Shown piece by piece: positions 7,630 to 15,283 of a stretch of 19,156 nt of DNA. Made by a program: the position numbers and the translations under genes. Below the pieces are notes generated by a model. It did no database searches and was not told the DNA's origin. It was given only the letters and a program-made list of their open reading frames with translations. Origin of the DNA: Suilimivivens sp964458255 (GTDB taxonomy: Bacteria; Bacillota; Clostridia; Lachnospirales; Lachnospiraceae); contig CAYWHY010000036.1 of NCBI GenBank assembly GCA_964458255.1, positions 1 through 19,156 on the forward strand. The letters are read 5' to 3'. Numbering within the stretch: position 1 is the first letter of the stretch; the number at the start of each line of letters is the position of its first letter.

Positions 7630-7646
7630 AACTAATCCCTACAATA

Positions 7647-8993
7647 CTATTTCATTCTCTTTAGCTTTGCAATAAAAAATCCGTCCGTCTCATGTACTCC
7701 GGGCAAAAGCTGTATCATACCGCTTTTTACTTCCTTGCAGATACATTCCGGCAGATTTTTCTTAAGATCATCCTGTTCAAACGGATAATGCTCCGTAAAC
7801 CATGTTACATTATCTTCATTCTCGGCAGGATTTACTGTACAGGTGCTGTATAAAAGAACGCCCCCCGGCTTTACATACTTCCAAACCGTACTTAAAATTG
7901 TTCTTTGTAATTTTACAAGTTCCCGCAATCCTTCTTCAGAAACGTGATAACGAATATCCTTTTTCTTTCCCATAATACCAAGACCGGAACAAGGGAGGTC
8001 CGCAATTACTACATCTGCCGTTTCAATATCCTCCGTGCGTTCAGAACGGGCATCATAAACGAGTGCTTCACAATTTAAAAGCCTCATTCTTTCTATATTA
8101 TCCCATATCAGAGAAGCTTTATACTCTGTCAAATCTCTTGCCGATACGAAACCGGTTCCATGCATTTTTTGTGCCGCATGAACTGCTTTCCCTCCCGGTG
8201 CTGCACAGACATCGATGACTTTGTCATTTTCTTTTATTCCTGCTGCCTCACAGACAAGCATACTGCTTACATCCTGTACCGTAAAAATCCCCTCTTCAAA
8301 GCCGGCCAGATTACGGACACCCTCTACACCACTTAATCTGTAAGCATAAGAAAGATAAGGATGTTGTTCTACCACAATACCGGATTCCCGCCACTGCCCG
8401 ATAAGGGAATTTTTTTCTGCCTCTTCTATGTCTTCCTTTATTCTGACTGTAACCGGCAAAGCTTTAAGGAAGCCTGCCAGCATTTTCTCCGCAGTCTCTT
8501 CGCCTCGCTCTTTTATAAACTTTTCTACCAGCCATTTAGGCATGGAATACTGCACGGCAAAGTACTCTGCCAGATCACTGTTTCTGTCAGGATATGTAAT
8601 TTCATCTTTTTTTCTTGCTACATTTCTAAGCACACCGTTTACAAATCCCTGCAGATTTTGAAAACCTCTTTTTTTGCAGAGCTTTACCGCTTCATTGCAT
8701 ACTGCACTGTCAGGCACCCCATCCATGAATAGCAGCTGATAAACACTCATGCGAAGAAGGGTTCTGATAAAAGGCTTCATTTTGTGAACAGGTACTTTTG
8801 AAAATTGATTCAGTACAAAATCAATCTGTAATCTTCTTTCAATGCAGCCTTCCGTAAGCCTTTTTAAAAATGCTTTATCTCTGCCTTCTAAATAATCATA
8901 TTTCTGCAATACATCCCTAATGACAAGATGACTGTATCTGTCTTTTTCTATGATTTCAAACAGCATATCTGCTGCCAGTTCTCTTGTATTCAA
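7647..8993 (-). CDS. rsmB: 16S rRNA (cytosine-967-C5)-methyltransferase RsmB
   Basis: RsmB makes m5C967 in 16S rRNA using S-adenosylmethionine. The 448-residue protein has an N-terminal NusB-like RNA-binding domain (about 1-130) and a C-terminal Rossmann methyltransferase domain. The latter contains the SAM loop DVCAAPGGK (261-269), the motif IV cysteine in DLPCSG (C335) and the catalytic motif VI cysteine in YSTCT (C385). The start is TTG at 8993, with AGGAAGG about ten bases upstream; no in-frame ATG lies before the conserved NTREL opening, so TTG is chosen. It is 15 bases downstream of the Zn peptidase gene and 17 bases upstream of rlmN, so it is well within the operon. Confidence 0.93.
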   Translation of the reverse strand: MNTRELAADMLFEIIEKDRYSHLVIRDVLQKYDYLEGRDKAFLKRLTEGCIERRLQIDFVLNQFSKVPVHKMKPFIRTLLRMSVYQLLFMDGVPDSAVCNEAVKLCKKRGFQNLQGFVNGVLRNVARKKDEITYPDRNSDLAEYFAVQYSMPKWLVEKFIKERGEETAEKMLAGFLKALPVTVRIKEDIEEAEKNSLIGQWRESGIVVEQHPYLSYAYRLSGVEGVRNLAGFEEGIFTVQDVSSMLVCEAAGIKENDKVIDVCAAPGGKAVHAAQKMHGTGFVSARDLTEYKASLIWDNIERMRLLNCEALVYDARSERTEDIETADVVIADLPCSGLGIMGKKKDIRYHVSEEGLRELVKLQRTILSTVWKYVKPGGVLLYSTCTVNPAENEDNVTWFTEHYPFEQDDLKKNLPECICKEVKSGMIQLLPGVHETDGFFIAKLKRMK

Positions 8994-9008
8994 TAGCCCG
9001 TTTCCTTC

Positions 9009-9731
9009 CTAATCGCGTCTCCTTCTGTTATTACTGAGAATCACCAGACGAAGTAACTGTAAAACAGAGGACGCTGCTGCTGCCACATAAGTAAGTGCCG
9101 CCGCACCTAACACATTTTTACAATCACTCACTTCATCGCCGTTCATAATACCATACTCTCCCAGCATTTTCAAAGCCCTTCCCGATGCATTAAATTCTAC
9201 AGGAAGTGTTACCACCTGAAAAAGCACCGCCAGCGAAAATAACCAGACACCAATTTGTGAAAGAGAAAAATATCCGCCGCCAGGAAGTTCAAAGGAAAGT
9301 CCAAGTACCAAACCAAGAATCACCAAAGGAAGTCCAAGCTGAGAACCGAGATTTGCTGCAGGTACCAAAAAAGAACGGAGTTTCAACGGAATATACCCTG
9401 CCTTATGCTGCAAGGCATGTCCGCACTCATGCGCTGCTACACCAATAGCTGCCACCGAACGGGAACCATATACCGTATCTGATAAACGAAGCACCTTTTT
9501 AGCCGGGTCATAATGATCCGTTAAATCTCCCTTTACATGCTGAATCTGTACGTCATTAATACCTGACATCTGCAAGATTCTTGCTGCGGCTTCCGCCCCT
9601 GTCATACCACTGCGGCTTCTTATTCTTTCGTATTTGGCATAGGTGCTTTTTACCTTAGAGCTTGCCCACATACAAAGTAAAACACCTATCAGAACCAAAA
9701 TATATGTGGGGTCATAATAATATCCAAACAT
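9009..9731 (-). CDS. Membrane zinc metallopeptidase of the YugP / Zn_peptidase_2 family
   Basis: A 240-residue integral membrane protein. It has an N-terminal membrane helix (about 9-25) after FGYYYDP, a soluble section, the zinc motif HECGH (H101, E102, H105), two hydrophobic segments (about 122-150 and 155-178) and a final helix (about 207-232) before a basic RRRRD tail. HExxH inside a membrane protein of this length matches the YugP family (DUF-type neutral zinc peptidases), whose substrate is unknown to me. Its ATG overlaps the fmt stop by one base (TAATG), so translation is coupled to fmt. rsmB follows after 15 bases. The position between formylation and rRNA methylation genes is common in Clostridia, but gives no clear functional link. 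The family call is firm; the function is open. Confidence 0.88.
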   Translation of the reverse strand: MFGYYYDPTYILVLIGVLLCMWASSKVKSTYAKYERIRSRSGMTGAEAAARILQMSGINDVQIQHVKGDLTDHYDPAKKVLRLSDTVYGSRSVAAIGVAAHECGHALQHKAGYIPLKLRSFLVPAANLGSQLGLPLVILGLVLGLSFELPGGGYFSLSQIGVWLFSLAVLFQVVTLPVEFNASGRALKMLGEYGIMNGDEVSDCKNVLGAAALTYVAAAASSVLQLLRLVILSNNRRRRD

Positions 9732-10669
9732 TATACATTCTCTCCTAATTTCATACCTTCCTTCACTTCATATCCGAGAAGGAAGTCCTTCACAGCCACT
9801 TTCTTTTTTCCTTCTAACTGAACACTCTTAAGAAGCAGTGTTCCTTTTCCTGTTGCCACTAAAATGGAATCCTTTGTTACCGCTGTTACCGTTCCGGGGA
9901 GTGCACCTGCATCCGTATCCGTCACATCAGCTTCCCAGATTTTCAGTGTCTTTCCACGGAAAAAGGTATAAGCACTGGGCCAGGAATTAAGTCCGCGAAT
10001 CAATCTTTCGATAACCACTGCATCCTGCGAAAAGTCAATTTTTCCCATATCCTTGGTCAGACGGGAAGCATAGCAGGAAAGTGCATCATCCTGCTTTTGG
10101 GGCTTTACTTCTCCTTTTTCAATCGCCGCAAGTGCCTTTACAATTAAGTCTGCCCCTGCTTCCATTAATTTATCATGCAGACTTTCGCCCGTTTCCTTCT
10201 TATCTATCAAAATTTCCTTTTTAAAAAGCATATCTCCGGTATCTAAGCCTTTATCCATTTGCATAATGGTAACACCGGTTTTTTCTTCCCCATTTAGTAT
10301 TACCCACTGGATAGGAGCCGCTCCACGATATCCCGGAAGAAGTGATGCGTGAATATTGACACAGCCATACTTAGGCATCTGCAAAATTTCTTCCGTCAGA
10401 ATCTGGCCAAAGGCCGCCACCACATAAATATCCGCAGGATATTGCTTTAATTCCTCTATGGATTCTTTTTCTCTGATTTTCACAGGCTGCAAAACCGGAA
10501 TTCCATGGGCAAGTGCACATTCCTTTACAGGCGTCATCTGCACTTCCTTTCCTCTTCCTTTTTGCTTGTCCGGCTGTGTTACTACCGCCGTCACCTCGTG
10601 TCCTGCCTTTATAATAGCCTGAAGGGGTGCTACCGCAAAATCAGGTGTTCCCATATAAACAACTTTCAT
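9731..10669 (-). CDS. fmt: Methionyl-tRNA formyltransferase
   Basis: This enzyme formylates initiator Met-tRNA using 10-formyl-tetrahydrofolate. The 312-residue protein has the N-terminal formyltransferase domain with the catalytic trio N105, H107 and D143, set in CVNIHASLLPGYRG (103-116) and LDTGD (142-146). The C-terminal OB-like tRNA-binding domain follows from about 205. Length and residues match well-studied Fmt (about 315 residues). The ATG at 10669 has GGAGGAA seven or so bases upstream, 24 bases after def. It pairs with def in the same operon, one enzyme adding and the other removing the formyl group. Its cofactor depends on folate one-carbon enzymes such as the FolD/FchA pair elsewhere in this window. 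Confidence 0.96.
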   Translation of the reverse strand: MKVVYMGTPDFAVAPLQAIIKAGHEVTAVVTQPDKQKGRGKEVQMTPVKECALAHGIPVLQPVKIREKESIEELKQYPADIYVVAAFGQILTEEILQMPKYGCVNIHASLLPGYRGAAPIQWVILNGEEKTGVTIMQMDKGLDTGDMLFKKEILIDKKETGESLHDKLMEAGADLIVKALAAIEKGEVKPQKQDDALSCYASRLTKDMGKIDFSQDAVVIERLIRGLNSWPSAYTFFRGKTLKIWEADVTDTDAGALPGTVTAVTKDSILVATGKGTLLLKSVQLEGKKKVAVKDFLLGYEVKEGMKLGENV

Positions 10670-10693
10670 GTATGTTCCTCCGCTTAAAAATGC

Positions 10694-11173
10694 TTAGTCT
10701 TCATCTTCGTCCATGACCGCATCCATCAGTTCCCCTTCTACCTTCTCCACATAAAGATGTCCGTCCAGATGGTCTATCTCATGGCAGAATGCTCTTGCCA
10801 AAAGCTCTGTTCCTTCAATAATAAAGGGCTCCATATTTTCATCATATGCTTTTACTTTTACATAATTGGGCCTTGTTACCACACCTGACTTACCCGGTAC
10901 GCTTAAGCAGCCTTCATTATCGGTCTGCTCACCGCTCGTCTCCAGAATAACCGGATTAATCAAAAGAATCGGATCTTCTCCTGTTACATCAATTACCACA
11001 ATTCTTTTCAGAATTCCTACCTGCGGTGCTGCCAGTCCGACCCCCTGTGCCTCATACATGGTATCAAACATATCATCAATCAGCACTCTTGTTCTGTCTG
11101 TGATTTCCTTTACTTCTTTACACCGCTTATTTAATACGGGGTCTCCCATTTCTCTTATGTTTCTGATTGCCAT
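10694..11173 (-). CDS. def: Peptide deformylase
   Basis: Deformylase removes the formyl group from nascent protein N-termini at the ribosome. The 159-residue protein has all three family motifs: GVGLAAPQVG (44-53, with Q51), EGCLSVPG (87-94, metal ligand C89) and HEIDHLDG (131-138, ligands H131 and H135, catalytic E132). The short length and absence of an insertion before motif 2 suggest the type 1 class rather than the type 2 form of many Gram-positives. The C-terminus is unusually acidic (MDEDED). The ATG at 11173 has AAAGGA upstream, and 16 bases separate it from the priA stop. Confidence 0.96.
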   Translation of the reverse strand: MAIRNIREMGDPVLNKRCKEVKEITDRTRVLIDDMFDTMYEAQGVGLAAPQVGILKRIVVIDVTGEDPILLINPVILETSGEQTDNEGCLSVPGKSGVVTRPNYVKVKAYDENMEPFIIEGTELLARAFCHEIDHLDGHLYVEKVEGELMDAVMDEDED

Positions 11174-11189
11174 TTTTATTTTCCTTTCA

Positions 11190-13433
11190 TTAATAACTGT
11201 CTATTGGGTCAAAATCAAATTGAACCGTCTCATTCTTTCGTTCTGCCTGCTCAAGAAAAACTTCTATTCTTTCCCGAAGCATCTGCAATTTTTGATAATC
11301 CTTGTGTTTTAAATAAATCACAAAGCGGTAGATATCGTTAATCTTGCCGATGGTTGCCTTGGCAGGTCCTATCATTTGTACAGAATCCTTCAGCCGGTTC
11401 ACTTCTCCGGCAATTTCCTTTGCAAGCACACTTCCCTCCTCTTCACTTTTAGATGTGATAAGTACCGCCAACATATGGGATGCCGGAGGATAGCCTGCCA
11501 GTTCCCTGTACAGAATTTCTTCCTCATAAAACGCCTCGTAGTCCTGTTCTGCCGCGCGCTGTACGCTGTAATGCTCCGGTCTGTAGGTCTGGATAATTAC
11601 CTCTCCCGGTCTTTCTCCCCTGCCGGCTCTTCCTGCTGCCTGCGTAAGAAGCTGAAAGGTTCGCTCCGCACATCTGTAATCACTGTCATTAAGGGAAAGG
11701 TCTGCCGCCAGTACGCCCACCAGAGTTACTTTGGGGAAGTCATGTCCTTTTACAATCATCTGTGTTCCTACCAGAATATCTGCCTTCTCCTCCCAAAAAG
11801 CAGACAAAATTTCTTCATAGCTGTCTTTTTTCTTTGTAGTATCCCCATCCATGCGAAGTACTCTCGCATGGGGAAATCTTATATGAAGCTGTTCCTCAAT
11901 CTGCTGTGTCCCTGCTTTAAACCCTAAAATATAGGGTGAGGAACAGGACGGACATTTCTTTACCTGCGCTGTCTCATATCCACAGTAGTGACACACCATC
12001 TTACCGCCCATATGCTGAGATAAGGATACATCACAGTGCGGACATTTCATCACATAACCGCAGGAGCGGCAGGAAACAAAGCCTGCATAGCCTCTTCTGT
12101 TTAAAAACAAAATAATCTGTTCCTTTTTTTCCAGTCTGTCCTCTATCAGTTCCTGAAGACTTGCACTGAAGATAGAACGGTTACCATTTCTAAGTTCTTC
12201 TCTAAGGTCCACCACGGAAGTATGGGCAAGCATTCCTCCTGTCAGGCGCTCTGTCAACCGAAACAAAGTATATTCCCCTTTCATTGCCCTGTCATAAGAC
12301 TCTAAGGAAGGGGTTGCGGAGCCAAGCACCAGACCGGCTCCCTTAAGCTGTGCCAGGTATTCGGCTGTTTCTCTTGCATGGTACTTAGGGGCAGACTCAC
12401 TTTTATAACTCCCCTCATGCTCCTCATCCATGACAATAAGTCCTAAATTGGGAAATGGCACAAACAGTGCGGAACGGGGACCGATAATCACATCGATTTC
12501 TCCCTTTTTTGCTCTCTCACACTGGTCATATTTTTCCCCTTGCGACAAGGTTGAATTCATAACAGATACCCTGTCGCCGAATCTTTTATAAAAACGAAGT
12601 AATGTCTGATACGTCAGCGCAATTTCCGGAATCAGTACAATACACTGCTTTCCCATTTTTATTACTGCCTCTATCAATGATAAATATACTTCTGTTTTGC
12701 CACTTCCGGTAATGCCGTGAATCAGATAAGTTTTTCGAATGCCATTTTCATAATCTGACAAAATGCTGTCTCTGATTTCACGTTGTTTTTCACTTAACGG
12801 CTTTCTCTCCTCTAATCCTGCCTCTATTTTGACAGGATTACGGTAGTATCCTTCTGCCTCTATCTGAAGAAGTCCCTGCCCCTGCAGCCCCTTTAAGGTA
12901 GGTGCAGATACATGAAGCTTTCCCGTTACCAGTTCATACGGAAGAACCGGTTCTTTTAAAAGTTCTGCAAGCACTCTTGCCCTGGCATGCTGATGCTTAC
13001 GCAGGCATTCCCCGTAAACAGAGGTAATCTCCTCTATATCAGCCTTCCTTACTATTTTTTTCTTTTCCTTTTGTTTGAATGCCTGTTTTACGGGAAGTAC
13101 TGTTTTTAATGCTGCTATCATGGTGGACCCGTAGGTTTTCTTAATCCAGGCTGCCAGCTTAATGGCATCTGCCTCCACGGGAACACCGTCCTTTACAATC
13201 GCAGCAATTTCCTTCATCCTCCCGGGCGGAAATTCCGCTTTGTCCGTAATTTCTATCACATAACCTTTTCGCAGATGATTACCGGCTCCGAAAGGCACGC
13301 TGACACACATGCCTGCTTCCAAATGCTCTCTCATTTCCTCCGGTATCTTATACTGAAAAGTCTTATCTACTTTTTCATGGGAAATATCAATAATGATATT
13401 GGCATATTTATTCGGCACATGTGCCATTTCCAT
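11190..13433 (-). CDS. priA: Primosomal replication restart helicase PriA
   Basis: PriA is a 3'-5' superfamily 2 DNA helicase that reloads the replisome at stalled forks. The 747-residue protein has an N-terminal DNA-binding region (about 1-200), the Walker A GITGSGKT (about 239-246) and DEEH (about 334-337). Eight cysteines in paired CxxC form (about 455-500) make the two zinc sites inserted between the helicase lobes. I start at the ATG at 13433 because GGGGAGG lies six bases upstream. An earlier in-frame ATG at 13460 adds nine residues, but only a hairpin and no ribosome binding site precede it. murE ends 53 bases upstream and def follows after 16, so it is operonic. Confidence 0.94.
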   Translation of the reverse strand: MEMAHVPNKYANIIIDISHEKVDKTFQYKIPEEMREHLEAGMCVSVPFGAGNHLRKGYVIEITDKAEFPPGRMKEIAAIVKDGVPVEADAIKLAAWIKKTYGSTMIAALKTVLPVKQAFKQKEKKKIVRKADIEEITSVYGECLRKHQHARARVLAELLKEPVLPYELVTGKLHVSAPTLKGLQGQGLLQIEAEGYYRNPVKIEAGLEERKPLSEKQREIRDSILSDYENGIRKTYLIHGITGSGKTEVYLSLIEAVIKMGKQCIVLIPEIALTYQTLLRFYKRFGDRVSVMNSTLSQGEKYDQCERAKKGEIDVIIGPRSALFVPFPNLGLIVMDEEHEGSYKSESAPKYHARETAEYLAQLKGAGLVLGSATPSLESYDRAMKGEYTLFRLTERLTGGMLAHTSVVDLREELRNGNRSIFSASLQELIEDRLEKKEQIILFLNRRGYAGFVSCRSCGYVMKCPHCDVSLSQHMGGKMVCHYCGYETAQVKKCPSCSSPYILGFKAGTQQIEEQLHIRFPHARVLRMDGDTTKKKDSYEEILSAFWEEKADILVGTQMIVKGHDFPKVTLVGVLAADLSLNDSDYRCAERTFQLLTQAAGRAGRGERPGEVIIQTYRPEHYSVQRAAEQDYEAFYEEEILYRELAGYPPASHMLAVLITSKSEEEGSVLAKEIAGEVNRLKDSVQMIGPAKATIGKINDIYRFVIYLKHKDYQKLQMLRERIEVFLEQAERKNETVQFDFDPIDSY

Positions 13434-13461
13434 GTCTTTCCTCCCCATCACCTGCAGCATT

Positions 13462-13483
13462 AAATCGGCTCACAAACCGATTT
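13462..13483. repeat. Small hairpin between murE and priA
   Basis: Perfect 7-base arms AAATCGG and CCGATTT enclose an 8-base loop in the 53-base murE-priA gap. On the minus strand no T-run follows, so it is unlikely to terminate fully. It could slow transcription or protect RNA ends, or be chance. Confidence 0.35.
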
Positions 13484-13486
13484 TCT

Positions 13487-14965
13487 TCAGCTGCGTGTGC
13501 GTCTTTCTTCCAAAATTTCTGCAATCAGATTTCTTTCATCCATCGGGTACTTTATGCCCTTAATTTCCTGATAATCTTCATGTCCTTTACCTGCCAGCAC
13601 AATAATATCGCCCGGCTGCCCGTTATCAATGGCATACGCAATTGCTTCTTTTCTGTCACAAATCTCTATATAGGCTCCATCCGTCTTAATCATACCTGTT
13701 TTGATATCCGCCATAATGGAAAGTGGTTCTTCAAATCTGGGATTGTCAGAAGTAATAATGGTAAGATCGGCAAGCTTTCCACTCACTTCTCCCATCTCAT
13801 AACGGCGAAGCCTGGAACGGTTTCCGCCACAACCAAACACGCACACTAAACGATTAGGATGATACTCCTTTAAAGTAGAAAGCAAACTCTCCAAACTCAT
13901 GGCATTGTGGGCATAATCAATCAGCAACGTAAAATCATCGGATACCGGCACCATCTCGATTCTGCCCTTTACATGAGCTTTCAAAAGTGCTGCCTGTATC
14001 TTAGCGGTTTCCACACCAAAATGAAGACATACCGCAATGGCAGTCAAGGCATTATATACGCTAAATCTGCCCGGTGTAGGCACTTCTACCCGGAAATCCA
14101 TTTTTCCTTTTACATGGAAATCCACTCCCAGCTCTCCCGGCTTATTTACCAGCTTCAAATCCTCTGCATAAAGGTCTGCTGTTTTATCAAAACCGTAGGT
14201 TTCAAGCATGCAGGTGTGCCCTTTCAGCACCTCATATACATGGGCATCATCTTTATTTACAATTCCCAAACGGCACTGCTTAAATAAAAGTCCCTTGCAC
14301 ATCCGGTATTCTTCAAAATCTGCATGCTCGTTAGGTCCGATATGATCCGGCTCTAAATTGGTAAAAATACCGATTTCAAAAGTAAATCCCTGCGTTCTGT
14401 GTAATTTAAGTCCTTGGGAAGCCACTTCCATAACCACCACTTGTATACCGGCATCTGCCATTTTGCGGAAATACTTCTGAAGCAGGAATGACTCCGGTGT
14501 GGTGTTATTCGCCGGAATATGCTCATCACCGATAATGGTTTCTATGGTTCCAATCAGTCCCACTTTATATCCGGCACTTTCCAAAATGGATTTTATCAGA
14601 TACGTGGTTGTTGTCTTTCCTTTTGTTCCTGTAATACCTATTACCTTAAGCTCCTTTGCGGGATGAGAGAAATAAGCCGCTGAAATAAAAGCCATGGCAT
14701 ATCTGGTATCCTTCACTTTTATTACGGTCACATCACTTCCTTTGGGAAGTTCCACGTCCTTCTGCACTACCAGCACGGAGGCTCCTTTACTCACCGCTTC
14801 CGCTGCAAAATCATGACCATCTGTCACATAACCGCAGATACAGATAAAAAGACAATCCTTACTGATTTTTCTGGAATCATATACCACTTCGCTTACCGCT
14901 TTATCTACACTGCCTGCAATACATTCATATTCTAATTCTTTTAATAAGTTTTTACATGTAAACAT
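13487..14965 (-). CDS. murE: UDP-MurNAc-tripeptide synthetase MurE, meso-diaminopimelate type
   Basis: This cytoplasmic Mur ligase adds the third residue of the peptidoglycan stem peptide. The 492-residue protein has the N-terminal UDP-MurNAc-binding domain (about 1-100), the ATP loop GTKGKTTT (113-120), a central domain with the NNTTPE block, and the C-terminal DNPR motif (407-410). DNPR followed by an acidic residue is the known signature of enzymes using meso-diaminopimelate; lysine-adding MurE differs there. The ATG at 14965 follows GAGGGAAATATCC. An upstream GTG at 15001 would add 12 residues but falls on the promoter -10 region, so it is rejected. It is the first gene of the operon, with its own promoter at 14992-15020. 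Confidence 0.94.
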   Translation of the reverse strand: MFTCKNLLKELEYECIAGSVDKAVSEVVYDSRKISKDCLFICICGYVTDGHDFAAEAVSKGASVLVVQKDVELPKGSDVTVIKVKDTRYAMAFISAAYFSHPAKELKVIGITGTKGKTTTTYLIKSILESAGYKVGLIGTIETIIGDEHIPANNTTPESFLLQKYFRKMADAGIQVVVMEVASQGLKLHRTQGFTFEIGIFTNLEPDHIGPNEHADFEEYRMCKGLLFKQCRLGIVNKDDAHVYEVLKGHTCMLETYGFDKTADLYAEDLKLVNKPGELGVDFHVKGKMDFRVEVPTPGRFSVYNALTAIAVCLHFGVETAKIQAALLKAHVKGRIEMVPVSDDFTLLIDYAHNAMSLESLLSTLKEYHPNRLVCVFGCGGNRSRLRRYEMGEVSGKLADLTIITSDNPRFEEPLSIMADIKTGMIKTDGAYIEICDRKEAIAYAIDNGQPGDIIVLAGKGHEDYQEIKGIKYPMDERNLIAEILEERRTRS

Positions 14966-14991
14966 GGATATTTCCCTCTTTTCCTTATAAT

Positions 14992-15020
14992 AAGATAGCA
15001 CGGTTATACACTTTTTTCAA
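14992..15020 (-). promoter_or_regulatory. Promoter of the murE-rsgA operon
   Basis: On the minus strand TTGAAA (15015-15020), 17 bases, then TATCTT (14992-14997) preceded by TGC, which gives an extended -10. The predicted start near 14985 leaves a leader of about 20 bases that carries the murE ribosome binding site. A second TATAAT (15049-15054) upstream has no good -35 and may be chance. Confidence 0.6.
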
Positions 15021-15196
15021 CTTTCCCCGTGCATAATCGTCCGGTACTATTATATGTTTGCAGCTTTTTTCGATATGATTTATTTTTTATTAATCAGATT
15101 TTAGATTTTTATTAGGAAGTAGACACAATTTGTTCACATTTTTGTTTTATGATAATTATCAAGATAGTTGAACAACTCACTATCTCCCCCCTCATA
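15021..15196. other. AT-rich intergenic stretch upstream of murE
   Basis: Part of the 318-base gap between murE and recJ. I see no gene. It contains the perfect 12-base palindrome TGATAATTATCA (15150-15161). Next to it is an inverted repeat with 7-base arms AGATAGT and ACTATCT (15162-15185), followed on the plus strand by a C-run. These could be binding sites or chance in AT-rich DNA. The murE promoter and recJ terminator flank the stretch. Confidence 0.3.
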
Positions 15197-15238
15197 AGAA
15201 AGCGAAGCCTCCGGCAACACCGGAGGCTTCTGCTTTCT
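15197..15238 (-). terminator. Hairpin terminator of the fchA-folD-recJ operon
   Basis: A perfect 11-bp GC-rich stem (GAAGCCTCCGG at 15204-15214 with CCGGAGGCTTC at 15220-15230) has a 5-base loop. It is extended outward by AGAAAGC/GCTTTCT arms after a small bulge. It begins 45 bases past the recJ stop. The minus-strand T-tract is short (GCTTTCTT) and similar on the plus strand, so termination may be partly bidirectional. Placement after a convergent-free operon end favours minus-strand use. Confidence 0.7.
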
Positions 15239-15283
15239 GTATTTAATATCTCTCAACCACTGTCTTATCATACGCAGTACCTT

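Noticed and set aside
11376..11927. Plus-strand open frame of 183 codons
   Set aside because: It lies wholly opposite priA, shows no domain pattern and no Shine-Dalgarno sequence.
15150..15161. Palindrome read as a true Fur or PerR box
   Set aside because: The 7-1-7 spacing of these sites is not met, since the halves abut without the central base, and neither flanking operon is an obvious iron or peroxide target.
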